Positions 43,522 to 51,912 of a stretch of DNA of 64,000 bases are shown here, in pieces (positions within the stretch are counted from its first letter, which is position 1; every line of letters starts with the position of its first letter). The position numbers were made by a program, and so were the translations under genes. The notes beneath the pieces were generated by a model. It saw nothing but the letters and a program-made list of their open reading frames with translations. It made no database searches and was not told where the DNA came from. Origin of the DNA: CAWDCV01 sp963728125 (GTDB taxonomy: Bacteria; Actinomycetota; Actinomycetes; CAWDCV01); NCBI GenBank assembly GCA_963728125.1, contig CAVSIZ010000017.1, positions 46,879-110,878 on the forward strand, in the 5' to 3' direction.

Positions 43522-44544
43522 TCCATCCGGTACGCGATGACCCTCGTCCATACGGGGAGCCGATGCTGCTGCTGTACACCGATCCCCACTGTCTCACCGG
43601 AAGCGGCGCTGCCCTCCGCGGTCGCCAAAGCTGTTGAAGGGCCGGTGTTCTCACCGCTAACCGGCACCATGCCACCTCGCGGAGCTATGGCACCGGGCGC
43701 TCGCCTCCTTTTTCAAGGCCCAGGCGGAGAAGGGATCTGGGCCAGCAACGTGCAACCGGTCAGCGACACTGACATCAGCGAACTGGCGCGCTGGGTTCTC
43801 GGCATCAACGCTGACGACCCGACTAAGCCGCCGGCGCGGTACTGGATCTTCACCATGAATACTGGAGGCAAGCTTCGCCGGCACCCGGGCGCGGAAACTC
43901 GACGACCCGGTGCACGGCGCGGGGCCAGTCGAGCGAACCGCCGGCTCTGTGACTGAACAGGCGAATCTTCACCGACCATCAATAAACCGCTAGTGGCGGC
44001 GCCGCTTGGGGGTGCTTCTGTCTTGCCCAGCTGCCTGGGTTCTCCGACAGGAAGCCGTAGCGCCTTGGTGGAGCGGAGGATTGTCTGCGGAACGATCTTT
44101 GGGCGACCGGGCAGGAGATGGTGAGACGGCCAGTTGGCATTTGGACGACGCCGGCCGCGATCGACGGGCACTACAACACGGCATGTCCGACAGCCGCTGT
44201 AGGTCCAGGGCGGAGTAGCCCCCATCGGAGCGGGACGATCCGACTCGCCCCCGTGTTCACCCTCGCCGCCGAGGAACCCCGTACAGTCGCGGCGTCCACC
44301 ATCAACTCCTCGCCACCCCGGTCACCACCACAACACGGCAGAGACGCAGGTAGTTGAGGCGGCGGGGTGCAGTTCGCCTACCACCTCATTTGGACGCCCG
44401 CGGCTTTTGAAGTTGCGACACTTCGGCGGCAACCTGGGTAACTGCCGCGCCTGGGCCTGACTCTCGTGGTCGTCCCCATCCGTAGGAAAGGCTTCTCCTG
44501 CCGGGCACCGAGGAGTGCCGCCCCCCACAACTAGTAGCCGCTCC
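43522..44544. other. About 1 kb without a supported gene
   Basis: Several frames reach 60-170 codons on both strands, but none shows a recognisable domain. A rightward stretch near 43690-43870 (GARLLFQGPGGEGIWASNVQ, ARWVLGINADDPTKPPARYW) has a coding-like character and may be a decayed gene. The rest looks like shuffled remnants. Confidence 0.5.
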
Positions 44545-44847
44545 TCACGCTGATCGGCGGAACTCGACTGCCTCACCGCCGATCCGCGCCGACTCCTGGA
44601 TATCCAGAACCGGGTAGACCATGAAGTCGAAGAATGCGCTGAAAATGGCGGTGTCTCGAGCGATCAACGCCGGATCATCGGTCTCCACGACGGCGAAACC
44701 ACCGGAGCCGTCTACCCGCCCCAAAAACTGCAAGAAATTCGCGCCCTCAGCGGGCGACCACTTGCCGAAAACCTGCAAACCCCGGGCCTGGACTTCCTCC
44801 GCCGACGCGCCGCTCGGGCGGGCTTCCCAGGCAATGACGTACTTCAT
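44545..44847 (-). CDS. DUF3303-like small protein
   Basis: A 100-aa soluble protein with a dimeric alpha/beta-barrel look: MKYVIAWEARPSGASAEEVQ, LQVFGKWSPAEGANFLQFLG, GGFAVVETDDPALIARDTAI, FDFMVYPVLDIQESA. ATG 44847 follows GGGAGG by 6 nt. Function unknown. It is one of the few intact genes in the left part of the element. Confidence 0.8.
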   Translation of the reverse strand: MKYVIAWEARPSGASAEEVQARGLQVFGKWSPAEGANFLQFLGRVDGSGGFAVVETDDPALIARDTAIFSAFFDFMVYPVLDIQESARIGGEAVEFRRSA

Positions 44848-45086
44848 GCCGACCTCCCACGGGAACTGGCGGAGTCCCCTCCGCCCTGCGGTCCCTCCGC
44901 GATGTCACGCAAGCACCAACACGGCTCGTCGTCAATAGGGAGTGCTTCCATGACTTGTACTCGCCCGCGAAGTCACCGCCGCGGGTTACGCACTAGTGTT
45001 CCGCAAAGAGGCCGGTGATTCTGAATATGCCAGTTCTTCGCGGCACCAGACCTGGTCGGGCTCGCGGATCCCGTTCGGGACAGGGA

Positions 45087-45302
45087 TCAACCGAGGGTCG
45101 AAGACGGCACGAACGGCGCGAAGAACGCCCGGTCATCCAACAGCGCGTCCACCCGAGCCAGCTCGGCCGGCAACCGCAACAGCTCCTCCGGGAGCACCGA
45201 CTCGAACAGCGACACCTGATCGCCTACGGTACGCAACACGATGGCCTCGATCCCTTCTAGCCCAAGGGGTCGAGGCCATCCTTTCGCCCACGCAAGCACC
45301 AA
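45087..45302 (-). mobile_element. N-terminal remnant of an IS5/IS1182-like transposase
   Basis: The frame reads VSLFESVLPEELLRLPAELA, RVDALLDDRAFFAPFV, the typical transposase N-terminus that is normally followed by FDPRxGRPS and a long catalytic domain. Here it shifts frame at GTGCCGTCTTCGACCC and no DDE domain follows. No terminal inverted repeats were recognised. Confidence 0.6.
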
Positions 45303-45556
45303 TCAGGCACCGCCACGCGCCGACGTCTTCAGGGCGAAGTAGCTAGGTCAAGGTCACGCGAGCCGCCTCGACTGCACAAGGGCAAGCAGGAACCCTAACC
45401 CGAGCGCCGGCGGGCGACGACGCCGATGACGAGTCATAGCTGACGAACCTCGACCTGCTGATACACCAAGGCAAACGGCACGCCGTAGTATTTGCTGAAT
45501 TCCTGCCGTCGCAGGAGATTCAAGGTTAGGAAAACATTGTGGTACTTTGAACCTCC

Positions 45557-45703
45557 ATGAGTCAATACGAATCGCTGAGCCTAGGTTTTGGTTTCGTCGC
45601 GTTGGTCATCAATACGGCCGTTCTACTGCTTCTCTTGAAGCAGCTGCGGCTCTTCTCACGGCACGACCGAGAGCATCATGGCCGCCCCGGAGTACTTGGC
45701 TGA
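45557..45703 (+). CDS. Small membrane protein (48 aa)
   Basis: ATG 45557 to TGA 45703. The product begins MSQYESLSLGFGFVALVINT, continues with a transmembrane run AVLLLLLKQLRLF and ends in a charged, His-rich tail (SRHDREHHGRPGVLG). Base composition here and in the 120 nt upstream is clearly less GC-rich than the surroundings. The upstream ribosome-binding site is weak. No family recognised. Confidence 0.4.
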   Translation: MSQYESLSLGFGFVALVINTAVLLLLLKQLRLFSRHDREHHGRPGVLG

Positions 45704-47413
45704 TCGATTCTCAGCCGCCGACGCGGCGTCGAGAGGCGCAGCATGTTTCAGGTATACGACTGTGGTCAGCGTTGCTGGCGGCCGGTAGATCCCGAGGCCG
45801 CTGCCATTTACTGTCAATTGGCGGCGCGGTCGCTAGCGGCTTCCGCGGACAAATGACTCCGCCGGTGCCGCCGCAAATCGGGGACTCATTGAATTCCGTT
45901 CGCCGCGCCCCATCCGCCGGTCCGCGGTCTGTTGCGTCACCCTTCGCCACCCTGATCCGGGTCGTCATACTCGTCGTGGCGCTCGTCTTCTCGCACCTCA
46001 GCATCGTGGACGAGCTGCCACGCGCGCTCCTCGGCGGCCGCCGGGTCGTCCACGTCGTACAGTTCGTCGCTGGCCTGCTGGGTCGCCCAGTCGGGCGGCG
46101 CTTCGACGTTGGAACGCTCATCCGGAGGGGGCATGATCCAACCGCTCAGCTAGTGGGAGATGATCGGCCTGTTCCCGACAGTACGCGCCTCACCGGGTTC
46201 GGCGAGAAGCGCCGAGCAACTTCAGGACCGCCGACCACCCCACCGTTTCACCCCAGTCGCTAGCCTCCGTCAAGCGCTACAGGCCCAAACGCGCAGAATC
46301 GCACTCGCAATATGCGCTCCGTCGAGTCAGGAGGCTGCCATGGCGAAATCCGTGCACGTGCTCGTCCTGACCGGAGCCCAGCCTCGCCGAGGCCGCCACC
46401 CAGCCAGACGTCCAGCTGGTCGAGCGCGGTGGCCGCGCTGCTCTGCGTACTTCCCCACGCCGCGGACATGCCAACCGCAGGTCTCCGGGTCTGCCTACAA
46501 CGTGACACCTGGGTCGCTGACATCATGGTCGGTCCAGCGACGACGGCGCATCCACAGGAACGCCGCACCGATCAGCACGAGCAGGTCACCAATAGGCCGA
46601 ACGCCCTGACATCTAGCCGTCGATTCCCCATTCGCGTGACAGTAGGCCGCGCAATCACCTTCGTCCACGATCCGCCCGGCGAGCTTGCGACAACCTCGGC
46701 CCCCTGATGCAGCGCAAGTCGGAACAGGGGCCCAGAACTTGCCGCGCTCTCGGGGTGCACGCAAGCGCAACTGCGATCGGCGGGATCCTGTCGTACGGAG
46801 TACACCCCAGCGGCAGCGTTCGGATCCGGGGGGTTCGCCCCGCCGCGCGTGATTGCCGTCGACAGCGCGCGCTCAACTGCCGACTCTGACCAACCTAACC
46901 GGGAGCACCGCTGGCGGCCGGATCGTTGGCCTCGATCGACGCCACGGTCGTGGTGAAGACGCGACCAGCTTCCCGGCCTTCGCTGGTGCTGCCCTACTAA
47001 CCGTCAACACGCTTGAGCCGGTGTCGTCGTCCAATGCTGCAGAAGGCTCAACACAACACCATGCCCCTGGCGGCTCGAAGCGCACGCCTGTGGATCCCCG
47101 AAATCAGGGTTGAAGCCGTCCACCCCGGGAGATGCGCGCAGCGAACCGTCGGGTAACTCCCCAATGCGCGGCTAATTCTCCAATTCAGACTTCAGGTCGG
47201 TTGCGTATCGTTCGAAGATCGGCCCGAAGTCGTGCGGTGGCGACCTGCTCGAACCCGGTGACGTGCAGCCGGAGCCGCAACAGCGTGGTCATGCACCTCT
47301 CGGACCTCTGGGTCGTCGACACCCACTGACTCCGCTGCCGCGACGAGACCTCTCCCTTCACCTCTCGTGAACGGCGCTACGATCCCCCAGAGAGAAGCGT
47401 TGGGACACGGTGA
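45704..47413. other. 1.7 kb without a recognised gene
   Basis: No homology visible in six frames. Two candidates for decayed genes remain. One is a leftward acidic 65-codon frame at 45937-46134 (ASDELYDVDDPAAAEERAWQ). The other is a rightward frame from ATG 46340 with a good AGGAGG (MAKSVHVLVLTGAQP) that changes character after 15 codons; the adjacent frame then reads SLAEAATQPDVQLVERGG. Confidence 0.45.
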
Positions 47414-47746
47414 ATGAATTCATCCAAGGACTACCTGAGGGTTGAACGCGAGGTCAGCGCCGACGGTATGTCGGTCTGTCTCCGTTTGGACGGTGAGGTC
47501 GACGCCAGCACCGCGCACCTCGTCGAGGATGCGCTGTCTCCGGCATTCGACCCGCGCTGCACATGTCTGGTCGTGGACTTGGCCGACGTGAGCTTCATGG
47601 ACTCGTCGGGTCTGCGAGTGTTGGTTGTGGCCCGCAACGCCCTCTACGACCGCGGCGCCGAGATGGTTATCGCCGGCGACAACGACCAGCTCCGACGGCT
47701 GTTCGAGATCAGTGGCCTGACCAGTGCGTTCACCTTCGCGCCGTAG
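47414..47746 (+). CDS. STAS-domain anti-sigma factor antagonist
   Basis: A 110-aa RsbV/SpoIIAA-like protein. The phosphorylatable Ser lies in SFMDSSGLRVLVVAR (residues about 60-74), preceded by CLVVDLADV. In partner switching the unphosphorylated form binds the anti-sigma kinase and frees a sigma factor; the kinase phosphorylates it and a SpoIIE/PP2C phosphatase restores it. All three partners lie in order here, with 1 nt and 3 nt gaps. Confidence 0.93.
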   Translation: MNSSKDYLRVEREVSADGMSVCLRLDGEVDASTAHLVEDALSPAFDPRCTCLVVDLADVSFMDSSGLRVLVVARNALYDRGAEMVIAGDNDQLRRLFEISGLTSAFTFAP

Positions 47747-47747
47747 C

Positions 47748-48161
47748 GTGTCCAACGCTCGGACTCGGCTCAGCCTTTCTCTGGACGGACGCGCTTCCGA
47801 CCGGCCTCGCGCCGCCCGGCGTTGGGTCGCGGACCGTTGCGCCGAGCTCCACCTCGACCTAGATGGCGGGGATCTCACTTTGCTGATGAATGAGTTGGTG
47901 ATCAATGCTTGCGTCCACGGCGCGGAACCGATCCGCGTTCGCCTGAACGTGGACCAGCGGCGGGTGCGCGTGGAAGTGGAGGACGGCTCTCCGATGATGC
48001 CCGAGGTGCAGCGGCCCGAGGGGCGCAGCACCACCGGTCGGGGACTGCTAATCGTGGAGTCGCTCAGCCGTGCTCGGGGCGCCGAACGTGTCGGAGCGGG
48101 CAAGGTGGTGTGGGCCGAGGTGCCGATCCGGACAGGTGGCACGAAGGTGACTCACCGGTAG
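47748..48161 (+). CDS. RsbW-like anti-sigma serine kinase (HATPase)
   Basis: A 137-aa GHKL ATPase. The N box is MNELVINACVHGAEPI (E-x3-N-x3-H), the G1 box EVEDGSPMMP and the G2 box GRSTTGRGLLIVES. GTG 47748 follows the STAS stop by 1 nt; GTG 47724 inside the previous gene is less likely. It should phosphorylate the STAS protein and/or sequester a sigma factor. No sigma gene is adjacent. Confidence 0.9.
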   Translation: MSNARTRLSLSLDGRASDRPRAARRWVADRCAELHLDLDGGDLTLLMNELVINACVHGAEPIRVRLNVDQRRVRVEVEDGSPMMPEVQRPEGRSTTGRGLLIVESLSRARGAERVGAGKVVWAEVPIRTGGTKVTHR

Positions 48162-48164
48162 CCG

Positions 48165-49523
48165 ATGACGGTGAGCAACGTAGATCTCGACGCCGAATGG
48201 CTGCGTCGTATCGACGCGGTGACCGACCAGGCGCTCGCCCACCTTGATGTCGAAGGCCTTCTCGACGAACTGTTCCGGCGGCTAACGGAGCTCCTCGAGG
48301 TCGACACTGCAGCCGTTCTCCTGATCGACCAGGAGACCAACGAGCTGGTCGCCACAGCCGCCAAGGGAATCGAGGCGGAGGTACGCCAGGGAGTGCGTAT
48401 CCCGGTCGGCAAGGGGTTCGCCGGAACGATCGTGGCCCGCGTCGAGCCGGTCGTCATCGAGCACGTCAACGAGACCAACGTCGTCAACCCCATTCTCCTG
48501 GAGCGGGGCATCCGCTCTCTGCTCGGCGCTCCGCTGGTGGCCTCCGGACGGGTTATCGGCGTGCTCCACGTCGGCACGCTCACCCCCCGCACATTCGGCA
48601 ATGCAGACATCCGACTCCTCCAGATGGTGGCCGACCGGGTCGCGCTTGCCATCGACGCTCGCCGCACGAACGCGGACCGCGCCGCCGCGTCCGCGCTACA
48701 GCGCAGCTACCTGCCCGCCCGACTGCCCGCCATTCCCGGTCTGGAACTGGCCGCCCGCTACCTGCCCGGGGAAAAAGGGAACGTCGGGGGTGATTGGTAC
48801 GACGTGTTCCGGCTGCCGGATGACCGCCTCGGCGTGGTCATCGGCGACGTCGCCGGCCGGGGTCTGGCGGCGGCGATGGTCATGGGTCGGCTGCGTAGCG
48901 CTCTGCGCGCCTACGCCATCGAGACACCGGACCCGGCGGATGCACTCGAACGACTCGACCGCAAGGCGCAGCATTTCGAGGCCGGGCAGATGACGACAGT
49001 CCTCTATGGAGTGCTCGAGCCGGGGACGGGGCGGATGGAGCTGTCCTCGGCCGGCCACCTGCTGCCCATTCTGGCGTCGCCCGGGAGAGAGTCCGCCGCA
49101 ATTGATGCTCCGGTCGATCCTCCGCTAGGCATCCTGCGTCACGACAAACGTCACCTCACCGCCATCGACGTACCGGCCGGCGCGACGCTTTGCCTGTTCA
49201 CCGACGGCCTGGTGGAGCGGCGGCGCGTACCCCTGGACGAGAACCTCGACCGGCTGCGCGATGTCGTGACCGCGTCGCACCCGGAGGTTGTCTGCCGTTC
49301 CGTGCTGGCGGCGCTACTGGACGACCAGACGAACCCGGACGACGTGGCCCTCCTCGTTATCCGGCGAATCGCGCAACCTCCATCCGACTGCGAGCGTCAG
49401 CCAGGGGGCCAAACAGGACTCGGACACCCCGAACTCCCGTGCGACCTGAGCGATCAACGCCTCGCCCTGACGGCCGACCGCGGCCACGTCACAACGGAAT
49501 TCGGTGGAAAGCTTTCGGCGTGA
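48165..49523 (+). CDS. GAF-SpoIIE (PP2C) phosphatase, RsbU/RsbP-like, with altered 3' end
   Basis: A GAF sensor domain at about residues 25-165 (DTAAVLLIDQETNELVATAA, VGKGFAGTIVARVEPVVIEH). The SpoIIE phosphatase domain at about 185-400 has metal-binding Asp motifs GGDWYDVF, VIGDVAGRGLAAAM, LFTDGLVERR and TNPDDVALLVIRR. It would dephosphorylate the STAS partner on a small-molecule or redox cue. After residue 405 or so the tail is foreign: those bases are antisense to an IS3 orfA remnant, so the native C-terminus was probably replaced, leaving the catalytic domain complete. Confidence 0.9.
   Translation: MTVSNVDLDAEWLRRIDAVTDQALAHLDVEGLLDELFRRLTELLEVDTAAVLLIDQETNELVATAAKGIEAEVRQGVRIPVGKGFAGTIVARVEPVVIEHVNETNVVNPILLERGIRSLLGAPLVASGRVIGVLHVGTLTPRTFGNADIRLLQMVADRVALAIDARRTNADRAAASALQRSYLPARLPAIPGLELAARYLPGEKGNVGGDWYDVFRLPDDRLGVVIGDVAGRGLAAAMVMGRLRSALRAYAIETPDPADALERLDRKAQHFEAGQMTTVLYGVLEPGTGRMELSSAGHLLPILASPGRESAAIDAPVDPPLGILRHDKRHLTAIDVPAGATLCLFTDGLVERRRVPLDENLDRLRDVVTASHPEVVCRSVLAALLDDQTNPDDVALLVIRRIAQPPSDCERQPGGQTGLGHPELPCDLSDQRLALTADRGHVTTEFGGKLSA
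49373..49515 (-). mobile_element. IS3-family transposase OrfA remnant overlapping the phosphatase 3' end
   Basis: Read leftward: KLSTEFRCDVAAVGRQGEAL, IAQVAREFGVSESCLAPWLT. This is the HTH of IS3-type OrfA (consensus E-F-R-x-D-V-V-x-V-A-R, FGISESCLxRW). Only this N-terminal piece remains; orfB and the inverted repeats are not seen. Confidence 0.6.
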
Positions 49524-49593
49524 CGCTGATCCTTCCAGCGATGAGCGACCCTCACAGGCAAGGAGTCAACCGAGGTAGGGGCAGACCCTGGCG

Positions 49594-49965
49594 CTACTTT
49601 TCTTGCAGGACGGATAGCACGTTCCCCGCTGGGTCCTTGAACCAGGCGATGTAGGGCCCTTCAGCGCGGAAAACGCCCCTCGCGTCTTGGGTCATGCCGT
49701 CGTAGCGCTCGAAGCGCACACCTCGCTCGGCCAGCATGTCGACGGTGGCGTCGATGTCGTCCACCTCGAAGTTGAGGATCGTGAAGCTCGCGGGTGTGGC
49801 ATCGGGCTGCTCGTAGACGAGCGTGTCGCGGCCTCCGGCGAGGTGCAGCCACATCAGGCCGTACTCCTCGGAGGTCGTCAGCCCCAGCGTCTCGGCGTAG
49901 AACCGGCGCGCATCCTGCATGTCGTGGACGGCGAGGCCGCTGTAGGCACGCGCGTTGCTGAGCAT
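49594..49965 (-). CDS. VOC-family (glyoxalase-like) protein
   Basis: A 123-aa vicinal-oxygen-chelate protein. It begins MLSNARAYSGLAVHDMQDAR, then FYAETLGLTTSEEYGLMWLH, FTILNFEVDDIDATVDMLAE and a metal-site-like end YIAWFKDPAGNVLSVLQ. The second ATG of ATGACGATG has the best spacing from AGAGGAG. The substrate is unknown. Confidence 0.88.
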   Translation of the reverse strand: MLSNARAYSGLAVHDMQDARRFYAETLGLTTSEEYGLMWLHLAGGRDTLVYEQPDATPASFTILNFEVDDIDATVDMLAERGVRFERYDGMTQDARGVFRAEGPYIAWFKDPAGNVLSVLQEK

Positions 49966-49987
49966 CGTCATCTCCTCTGCTTGGCTT

Positions 49988-50200
49988 AACGCTCCAGCCC
50001 TCACCCGTGGCGGGTTCGTACCCGTCAGCATCGAACGCCACAGGTCGGCCTACCGAAGCGTCGAGCGTTGGTCCCGGTGGTAGTCCGAACACCACCGTTG
50101 CATGATCGACCAGGAAATTCACCGGAAAGAGATCCGGCCGCCCCTCAACGAGGACCGCCAGCCGGCCTGAAGCGCACGCGCGTCGGGGACGAGGCGGCGC
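49988..50200 (-). pseudogene. Remnant of a PNPOx-like flavin-binding protein
   Basis: The segment GRLAVLVEGRPDLFPVNFLV, DHATVVF, LDASVGRPVAFDADGYEPAT, GEGWSV matches the pyridoxamine-5'-phosphate-oxidase-like family seen beside stress genes in actinobacteria. The N-terminal start and the C-terminal half are missing; it ends just before the VOC gene. Confidence 0.6.
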
Positions 50201-50598
50201 ATGGCGCTCACACCCTTTCCGTGCGGTCACTTGAAGACTCGGAACGAGGTGGTCTCACCCACGGAACTGCTCGAGGAGATCCGCTGCACGGTGCCCACCA
50301 AGGGTCGACCCGGCGCTGCTTGTTGTGGTCGAGCCCACAGACGGGAGCCGCGGCGGTACGTAACCGGGCGGCGAGCAGCGGCCTGACGAACCACAACTCA
50401 GCAGCGCACGGGCGCCGTCCTGTTCCCGCCCGCCAACTGCACAGCCGGGTCTCGGGAGTCCCGCCGGTCCTCCCCGCGCGGTGCGGGGAGCGGTTGTCTG
50501 CAGCACGGGGAATTCCCGCAGTGCTGACAGCGGGCCCAGTCGCCAACCGTCAGACTGGGCCCGCGCCACTATGCGGCGTTGTGCCGCGTCCATGGCGG
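50201..50598. other. Non-coding stretch rich in hairpins
   Basis: No supported gene. Three stems follow each other: CTCCCCGC/GCGGGGAG (50470-50490), CAGCAC/GTGCTG enclosing GGGAATTCCC (50501-50526), and the long stem listed next. Confidence 0.5.
50530..50564. terminator. Perfect 12-bp stem, probable terminator
   Basis: GCGGGCCCAGTC (50530-50541), an 11-nt loop, and GACTGGGCCCGC (50553-50564). It lies 34 nt downstream of the leftward membrane-protein gene. There is no T-tract, but stem strength fits an actinobacterial terminator. Confidence 0.65.
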
Positions 50599-51117
50599 TC
50601 AGCGGTCGCGGGAGGGGTCCCGGGTGTAGGCGTCGGTGTGGTCGTCGTCGTCGCCCTCGATGTCGTTGGCGAGCAGACCGGAGCCGATCGCCCAGACCGC
50701 CGCGCCGAGCAGGCCGACGTACACCCCGATCTGGGTGGCCAGATCGTCGCCGCGCTCCAGCGCGCCCATCGGGTTGATCGCGAAAACCAGGCATTGCAGG
50801 GTGGCGGCGATGCCGACGGCCATCGACACCAGCGTCAGCCCGCGGTGCTGACCACGCCGAGCCCGATTCATCGCGTACACCATCGCCACCAAAAGGCCGA
50901 GGCCCAGATAGGCGATGAAAGGAACCAGCGAGTCGGTCTCGTAGCCGGTGCGTGGGTTCGCGTCTCCGCGGGGGTCCACCCAGTTCAGGAAGGGTGAGAC
51001 GTTGAAGATCAGGATGCCGGCCGCGGCGACGGCCAGGCCGGTGGACCGAGCCCGCCGCGATCCACGACGTTCCGGGACGCCGGTGCCGGTGGTGCCGCCC
51101 AAGTCGGACGTTGCCAT
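50599..51117 (-). CDS. Four-helix membrane protein, hypothetical
   Basis: A 172-aa protein from ATG 51117. A soluble N-terminus (MATSDLGGTTGTGVPERRGS) is followed by four hydrophobic helices (STGLAVAAAGILIFNVSPFL, VPFIAYLGLGLLVAMVYAM, LTLVSMAVGIAATLQCLVF, IGVYVGLLGAAVWAIGSGLL) and an acidic tail. The family is not recognised; neighbours are general-stress genes. The frame upstream of 51117 is rejected. Confidence 0.75.
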   Translation of the reverse strand: MATSDLGGTTGTGVPERRGSRRARSTGLAVAAAGILIFNVSPFLNWVDPRGDANPRTGYETDSLVPFIAYLGLGLLVAMVYAMNRARRGQHRGLTLVSMAVGIAATLQCLVFAINPMGALERGDDLATQIGVYVGLLGAAVWAIGSGLLANDIEGDDDDHTDAYTRDPSRDR

Positions 51118-51358
51118 GCTCACTACCTCGCTCGTGGTGGGAACGGACACAGCGCCGGGACCGCCCCCGTCAGGGGACCCGGTGGACCACCGGAGCTGTG
51201 AGCAGCCATTCGCTGCCGGTCGGCGATCTACCCCGCCCGTTTCGCACCCAAACGCTCCAATTCCGAACCCCGCCCGCCAGTGATAAGGACACCGACGACC
51301 GACGAACGCACGGGCAGAGAACATCCAGAAGGCCACCGACCAGCTCCGCACGCCGGTC

Positions 51359-51811
51359 TTGCCCGCGTGGCCGATCGACCCCACCGCGTTCGTCGAGCAG
51401 TGGTTCGACTTCAGCGACCGGCTCACTCGCGTCAATCGTCAGTACGTTCTCAACCTCACGTCCGCCCTCGATAGCCTCAGCGGCGCGGTCCGCCAGCACA
51501 TCGACGGTCTCGGCGACGCGGTCCGTGACCAGGTGCAGGCCGTTTCGCAGAGCACGAAGGATCAGCTGGAGAAGGTCGCCGACGCCGAGCGAGAGCACGC
51601 TGAGCAGGCGCAGGAGGAAGAGCGCGAGCAAGCGCGCGCGACCCGCAACGCCGAGCGCCAGAAGGCACGCAAGGAACGGCAGGCGGCGCTCGAGCGCTAT
51701 CAGGACATGAACAAGTCCGAACTGGCCGATGAGCTGGCCGGCCGCGAGCTGCCCAAGAGCGGCACCGTCGATGAGCTCATCGAGCGACTCGTGGACGCCG
51801 ACACCAAGTAA
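51359..51811 (+). CDS. Coiled-coil protein with a C-terminal SAP-like motif
   Basis: The N-terminal helical region (WPIDPTAFVEQWFDFSDRLT) is phasin-like. A long charged coiled coil follows (about residues 60-110, ADAEREHAEQAQEEEREQAR). The end KSELADELAGRELPKSGTVD, ELIERLVDA is a SAP-type nucleic-acid-binding helix pair. The start is a problem: TTG 51359 is the only canonical-type start, yet coding-like codons (ENIQKATDQLRTPV) continue upstream to a TAA at 51284. The true ATG may have been lost. Confidence 0.6.
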   Translation: MPAWPIDPTAFVEQWFDFSDRLTRVNRQYVLNLTSALDSLSGAVRQHIDGLGDAVRDQVQAVSQSTKDQLEKVADAEREHAEQAQEEEREQARATRNAERQKARKERQAALERYQDMNKSELADELAGRELPKSGTVDELIERLVDADTK

Positions 51812-51912
51812 CGTCACCGGAACACCGTCGATGCGTCCCTCCCCCGATACAGCCTGGCGGCAACGTCCTGATACTGCGCGCCGCCGCGGTCGAGTCTCAG
51901 CATCGGGGCGGG

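Noticed and set aside
47724..47747. GTG 47724 as start of the anti-sigma kinase
   Set aside because: It lies inside the STAS gene and adds residues with no family match; GTG 47748 follows the STAS stop directly.
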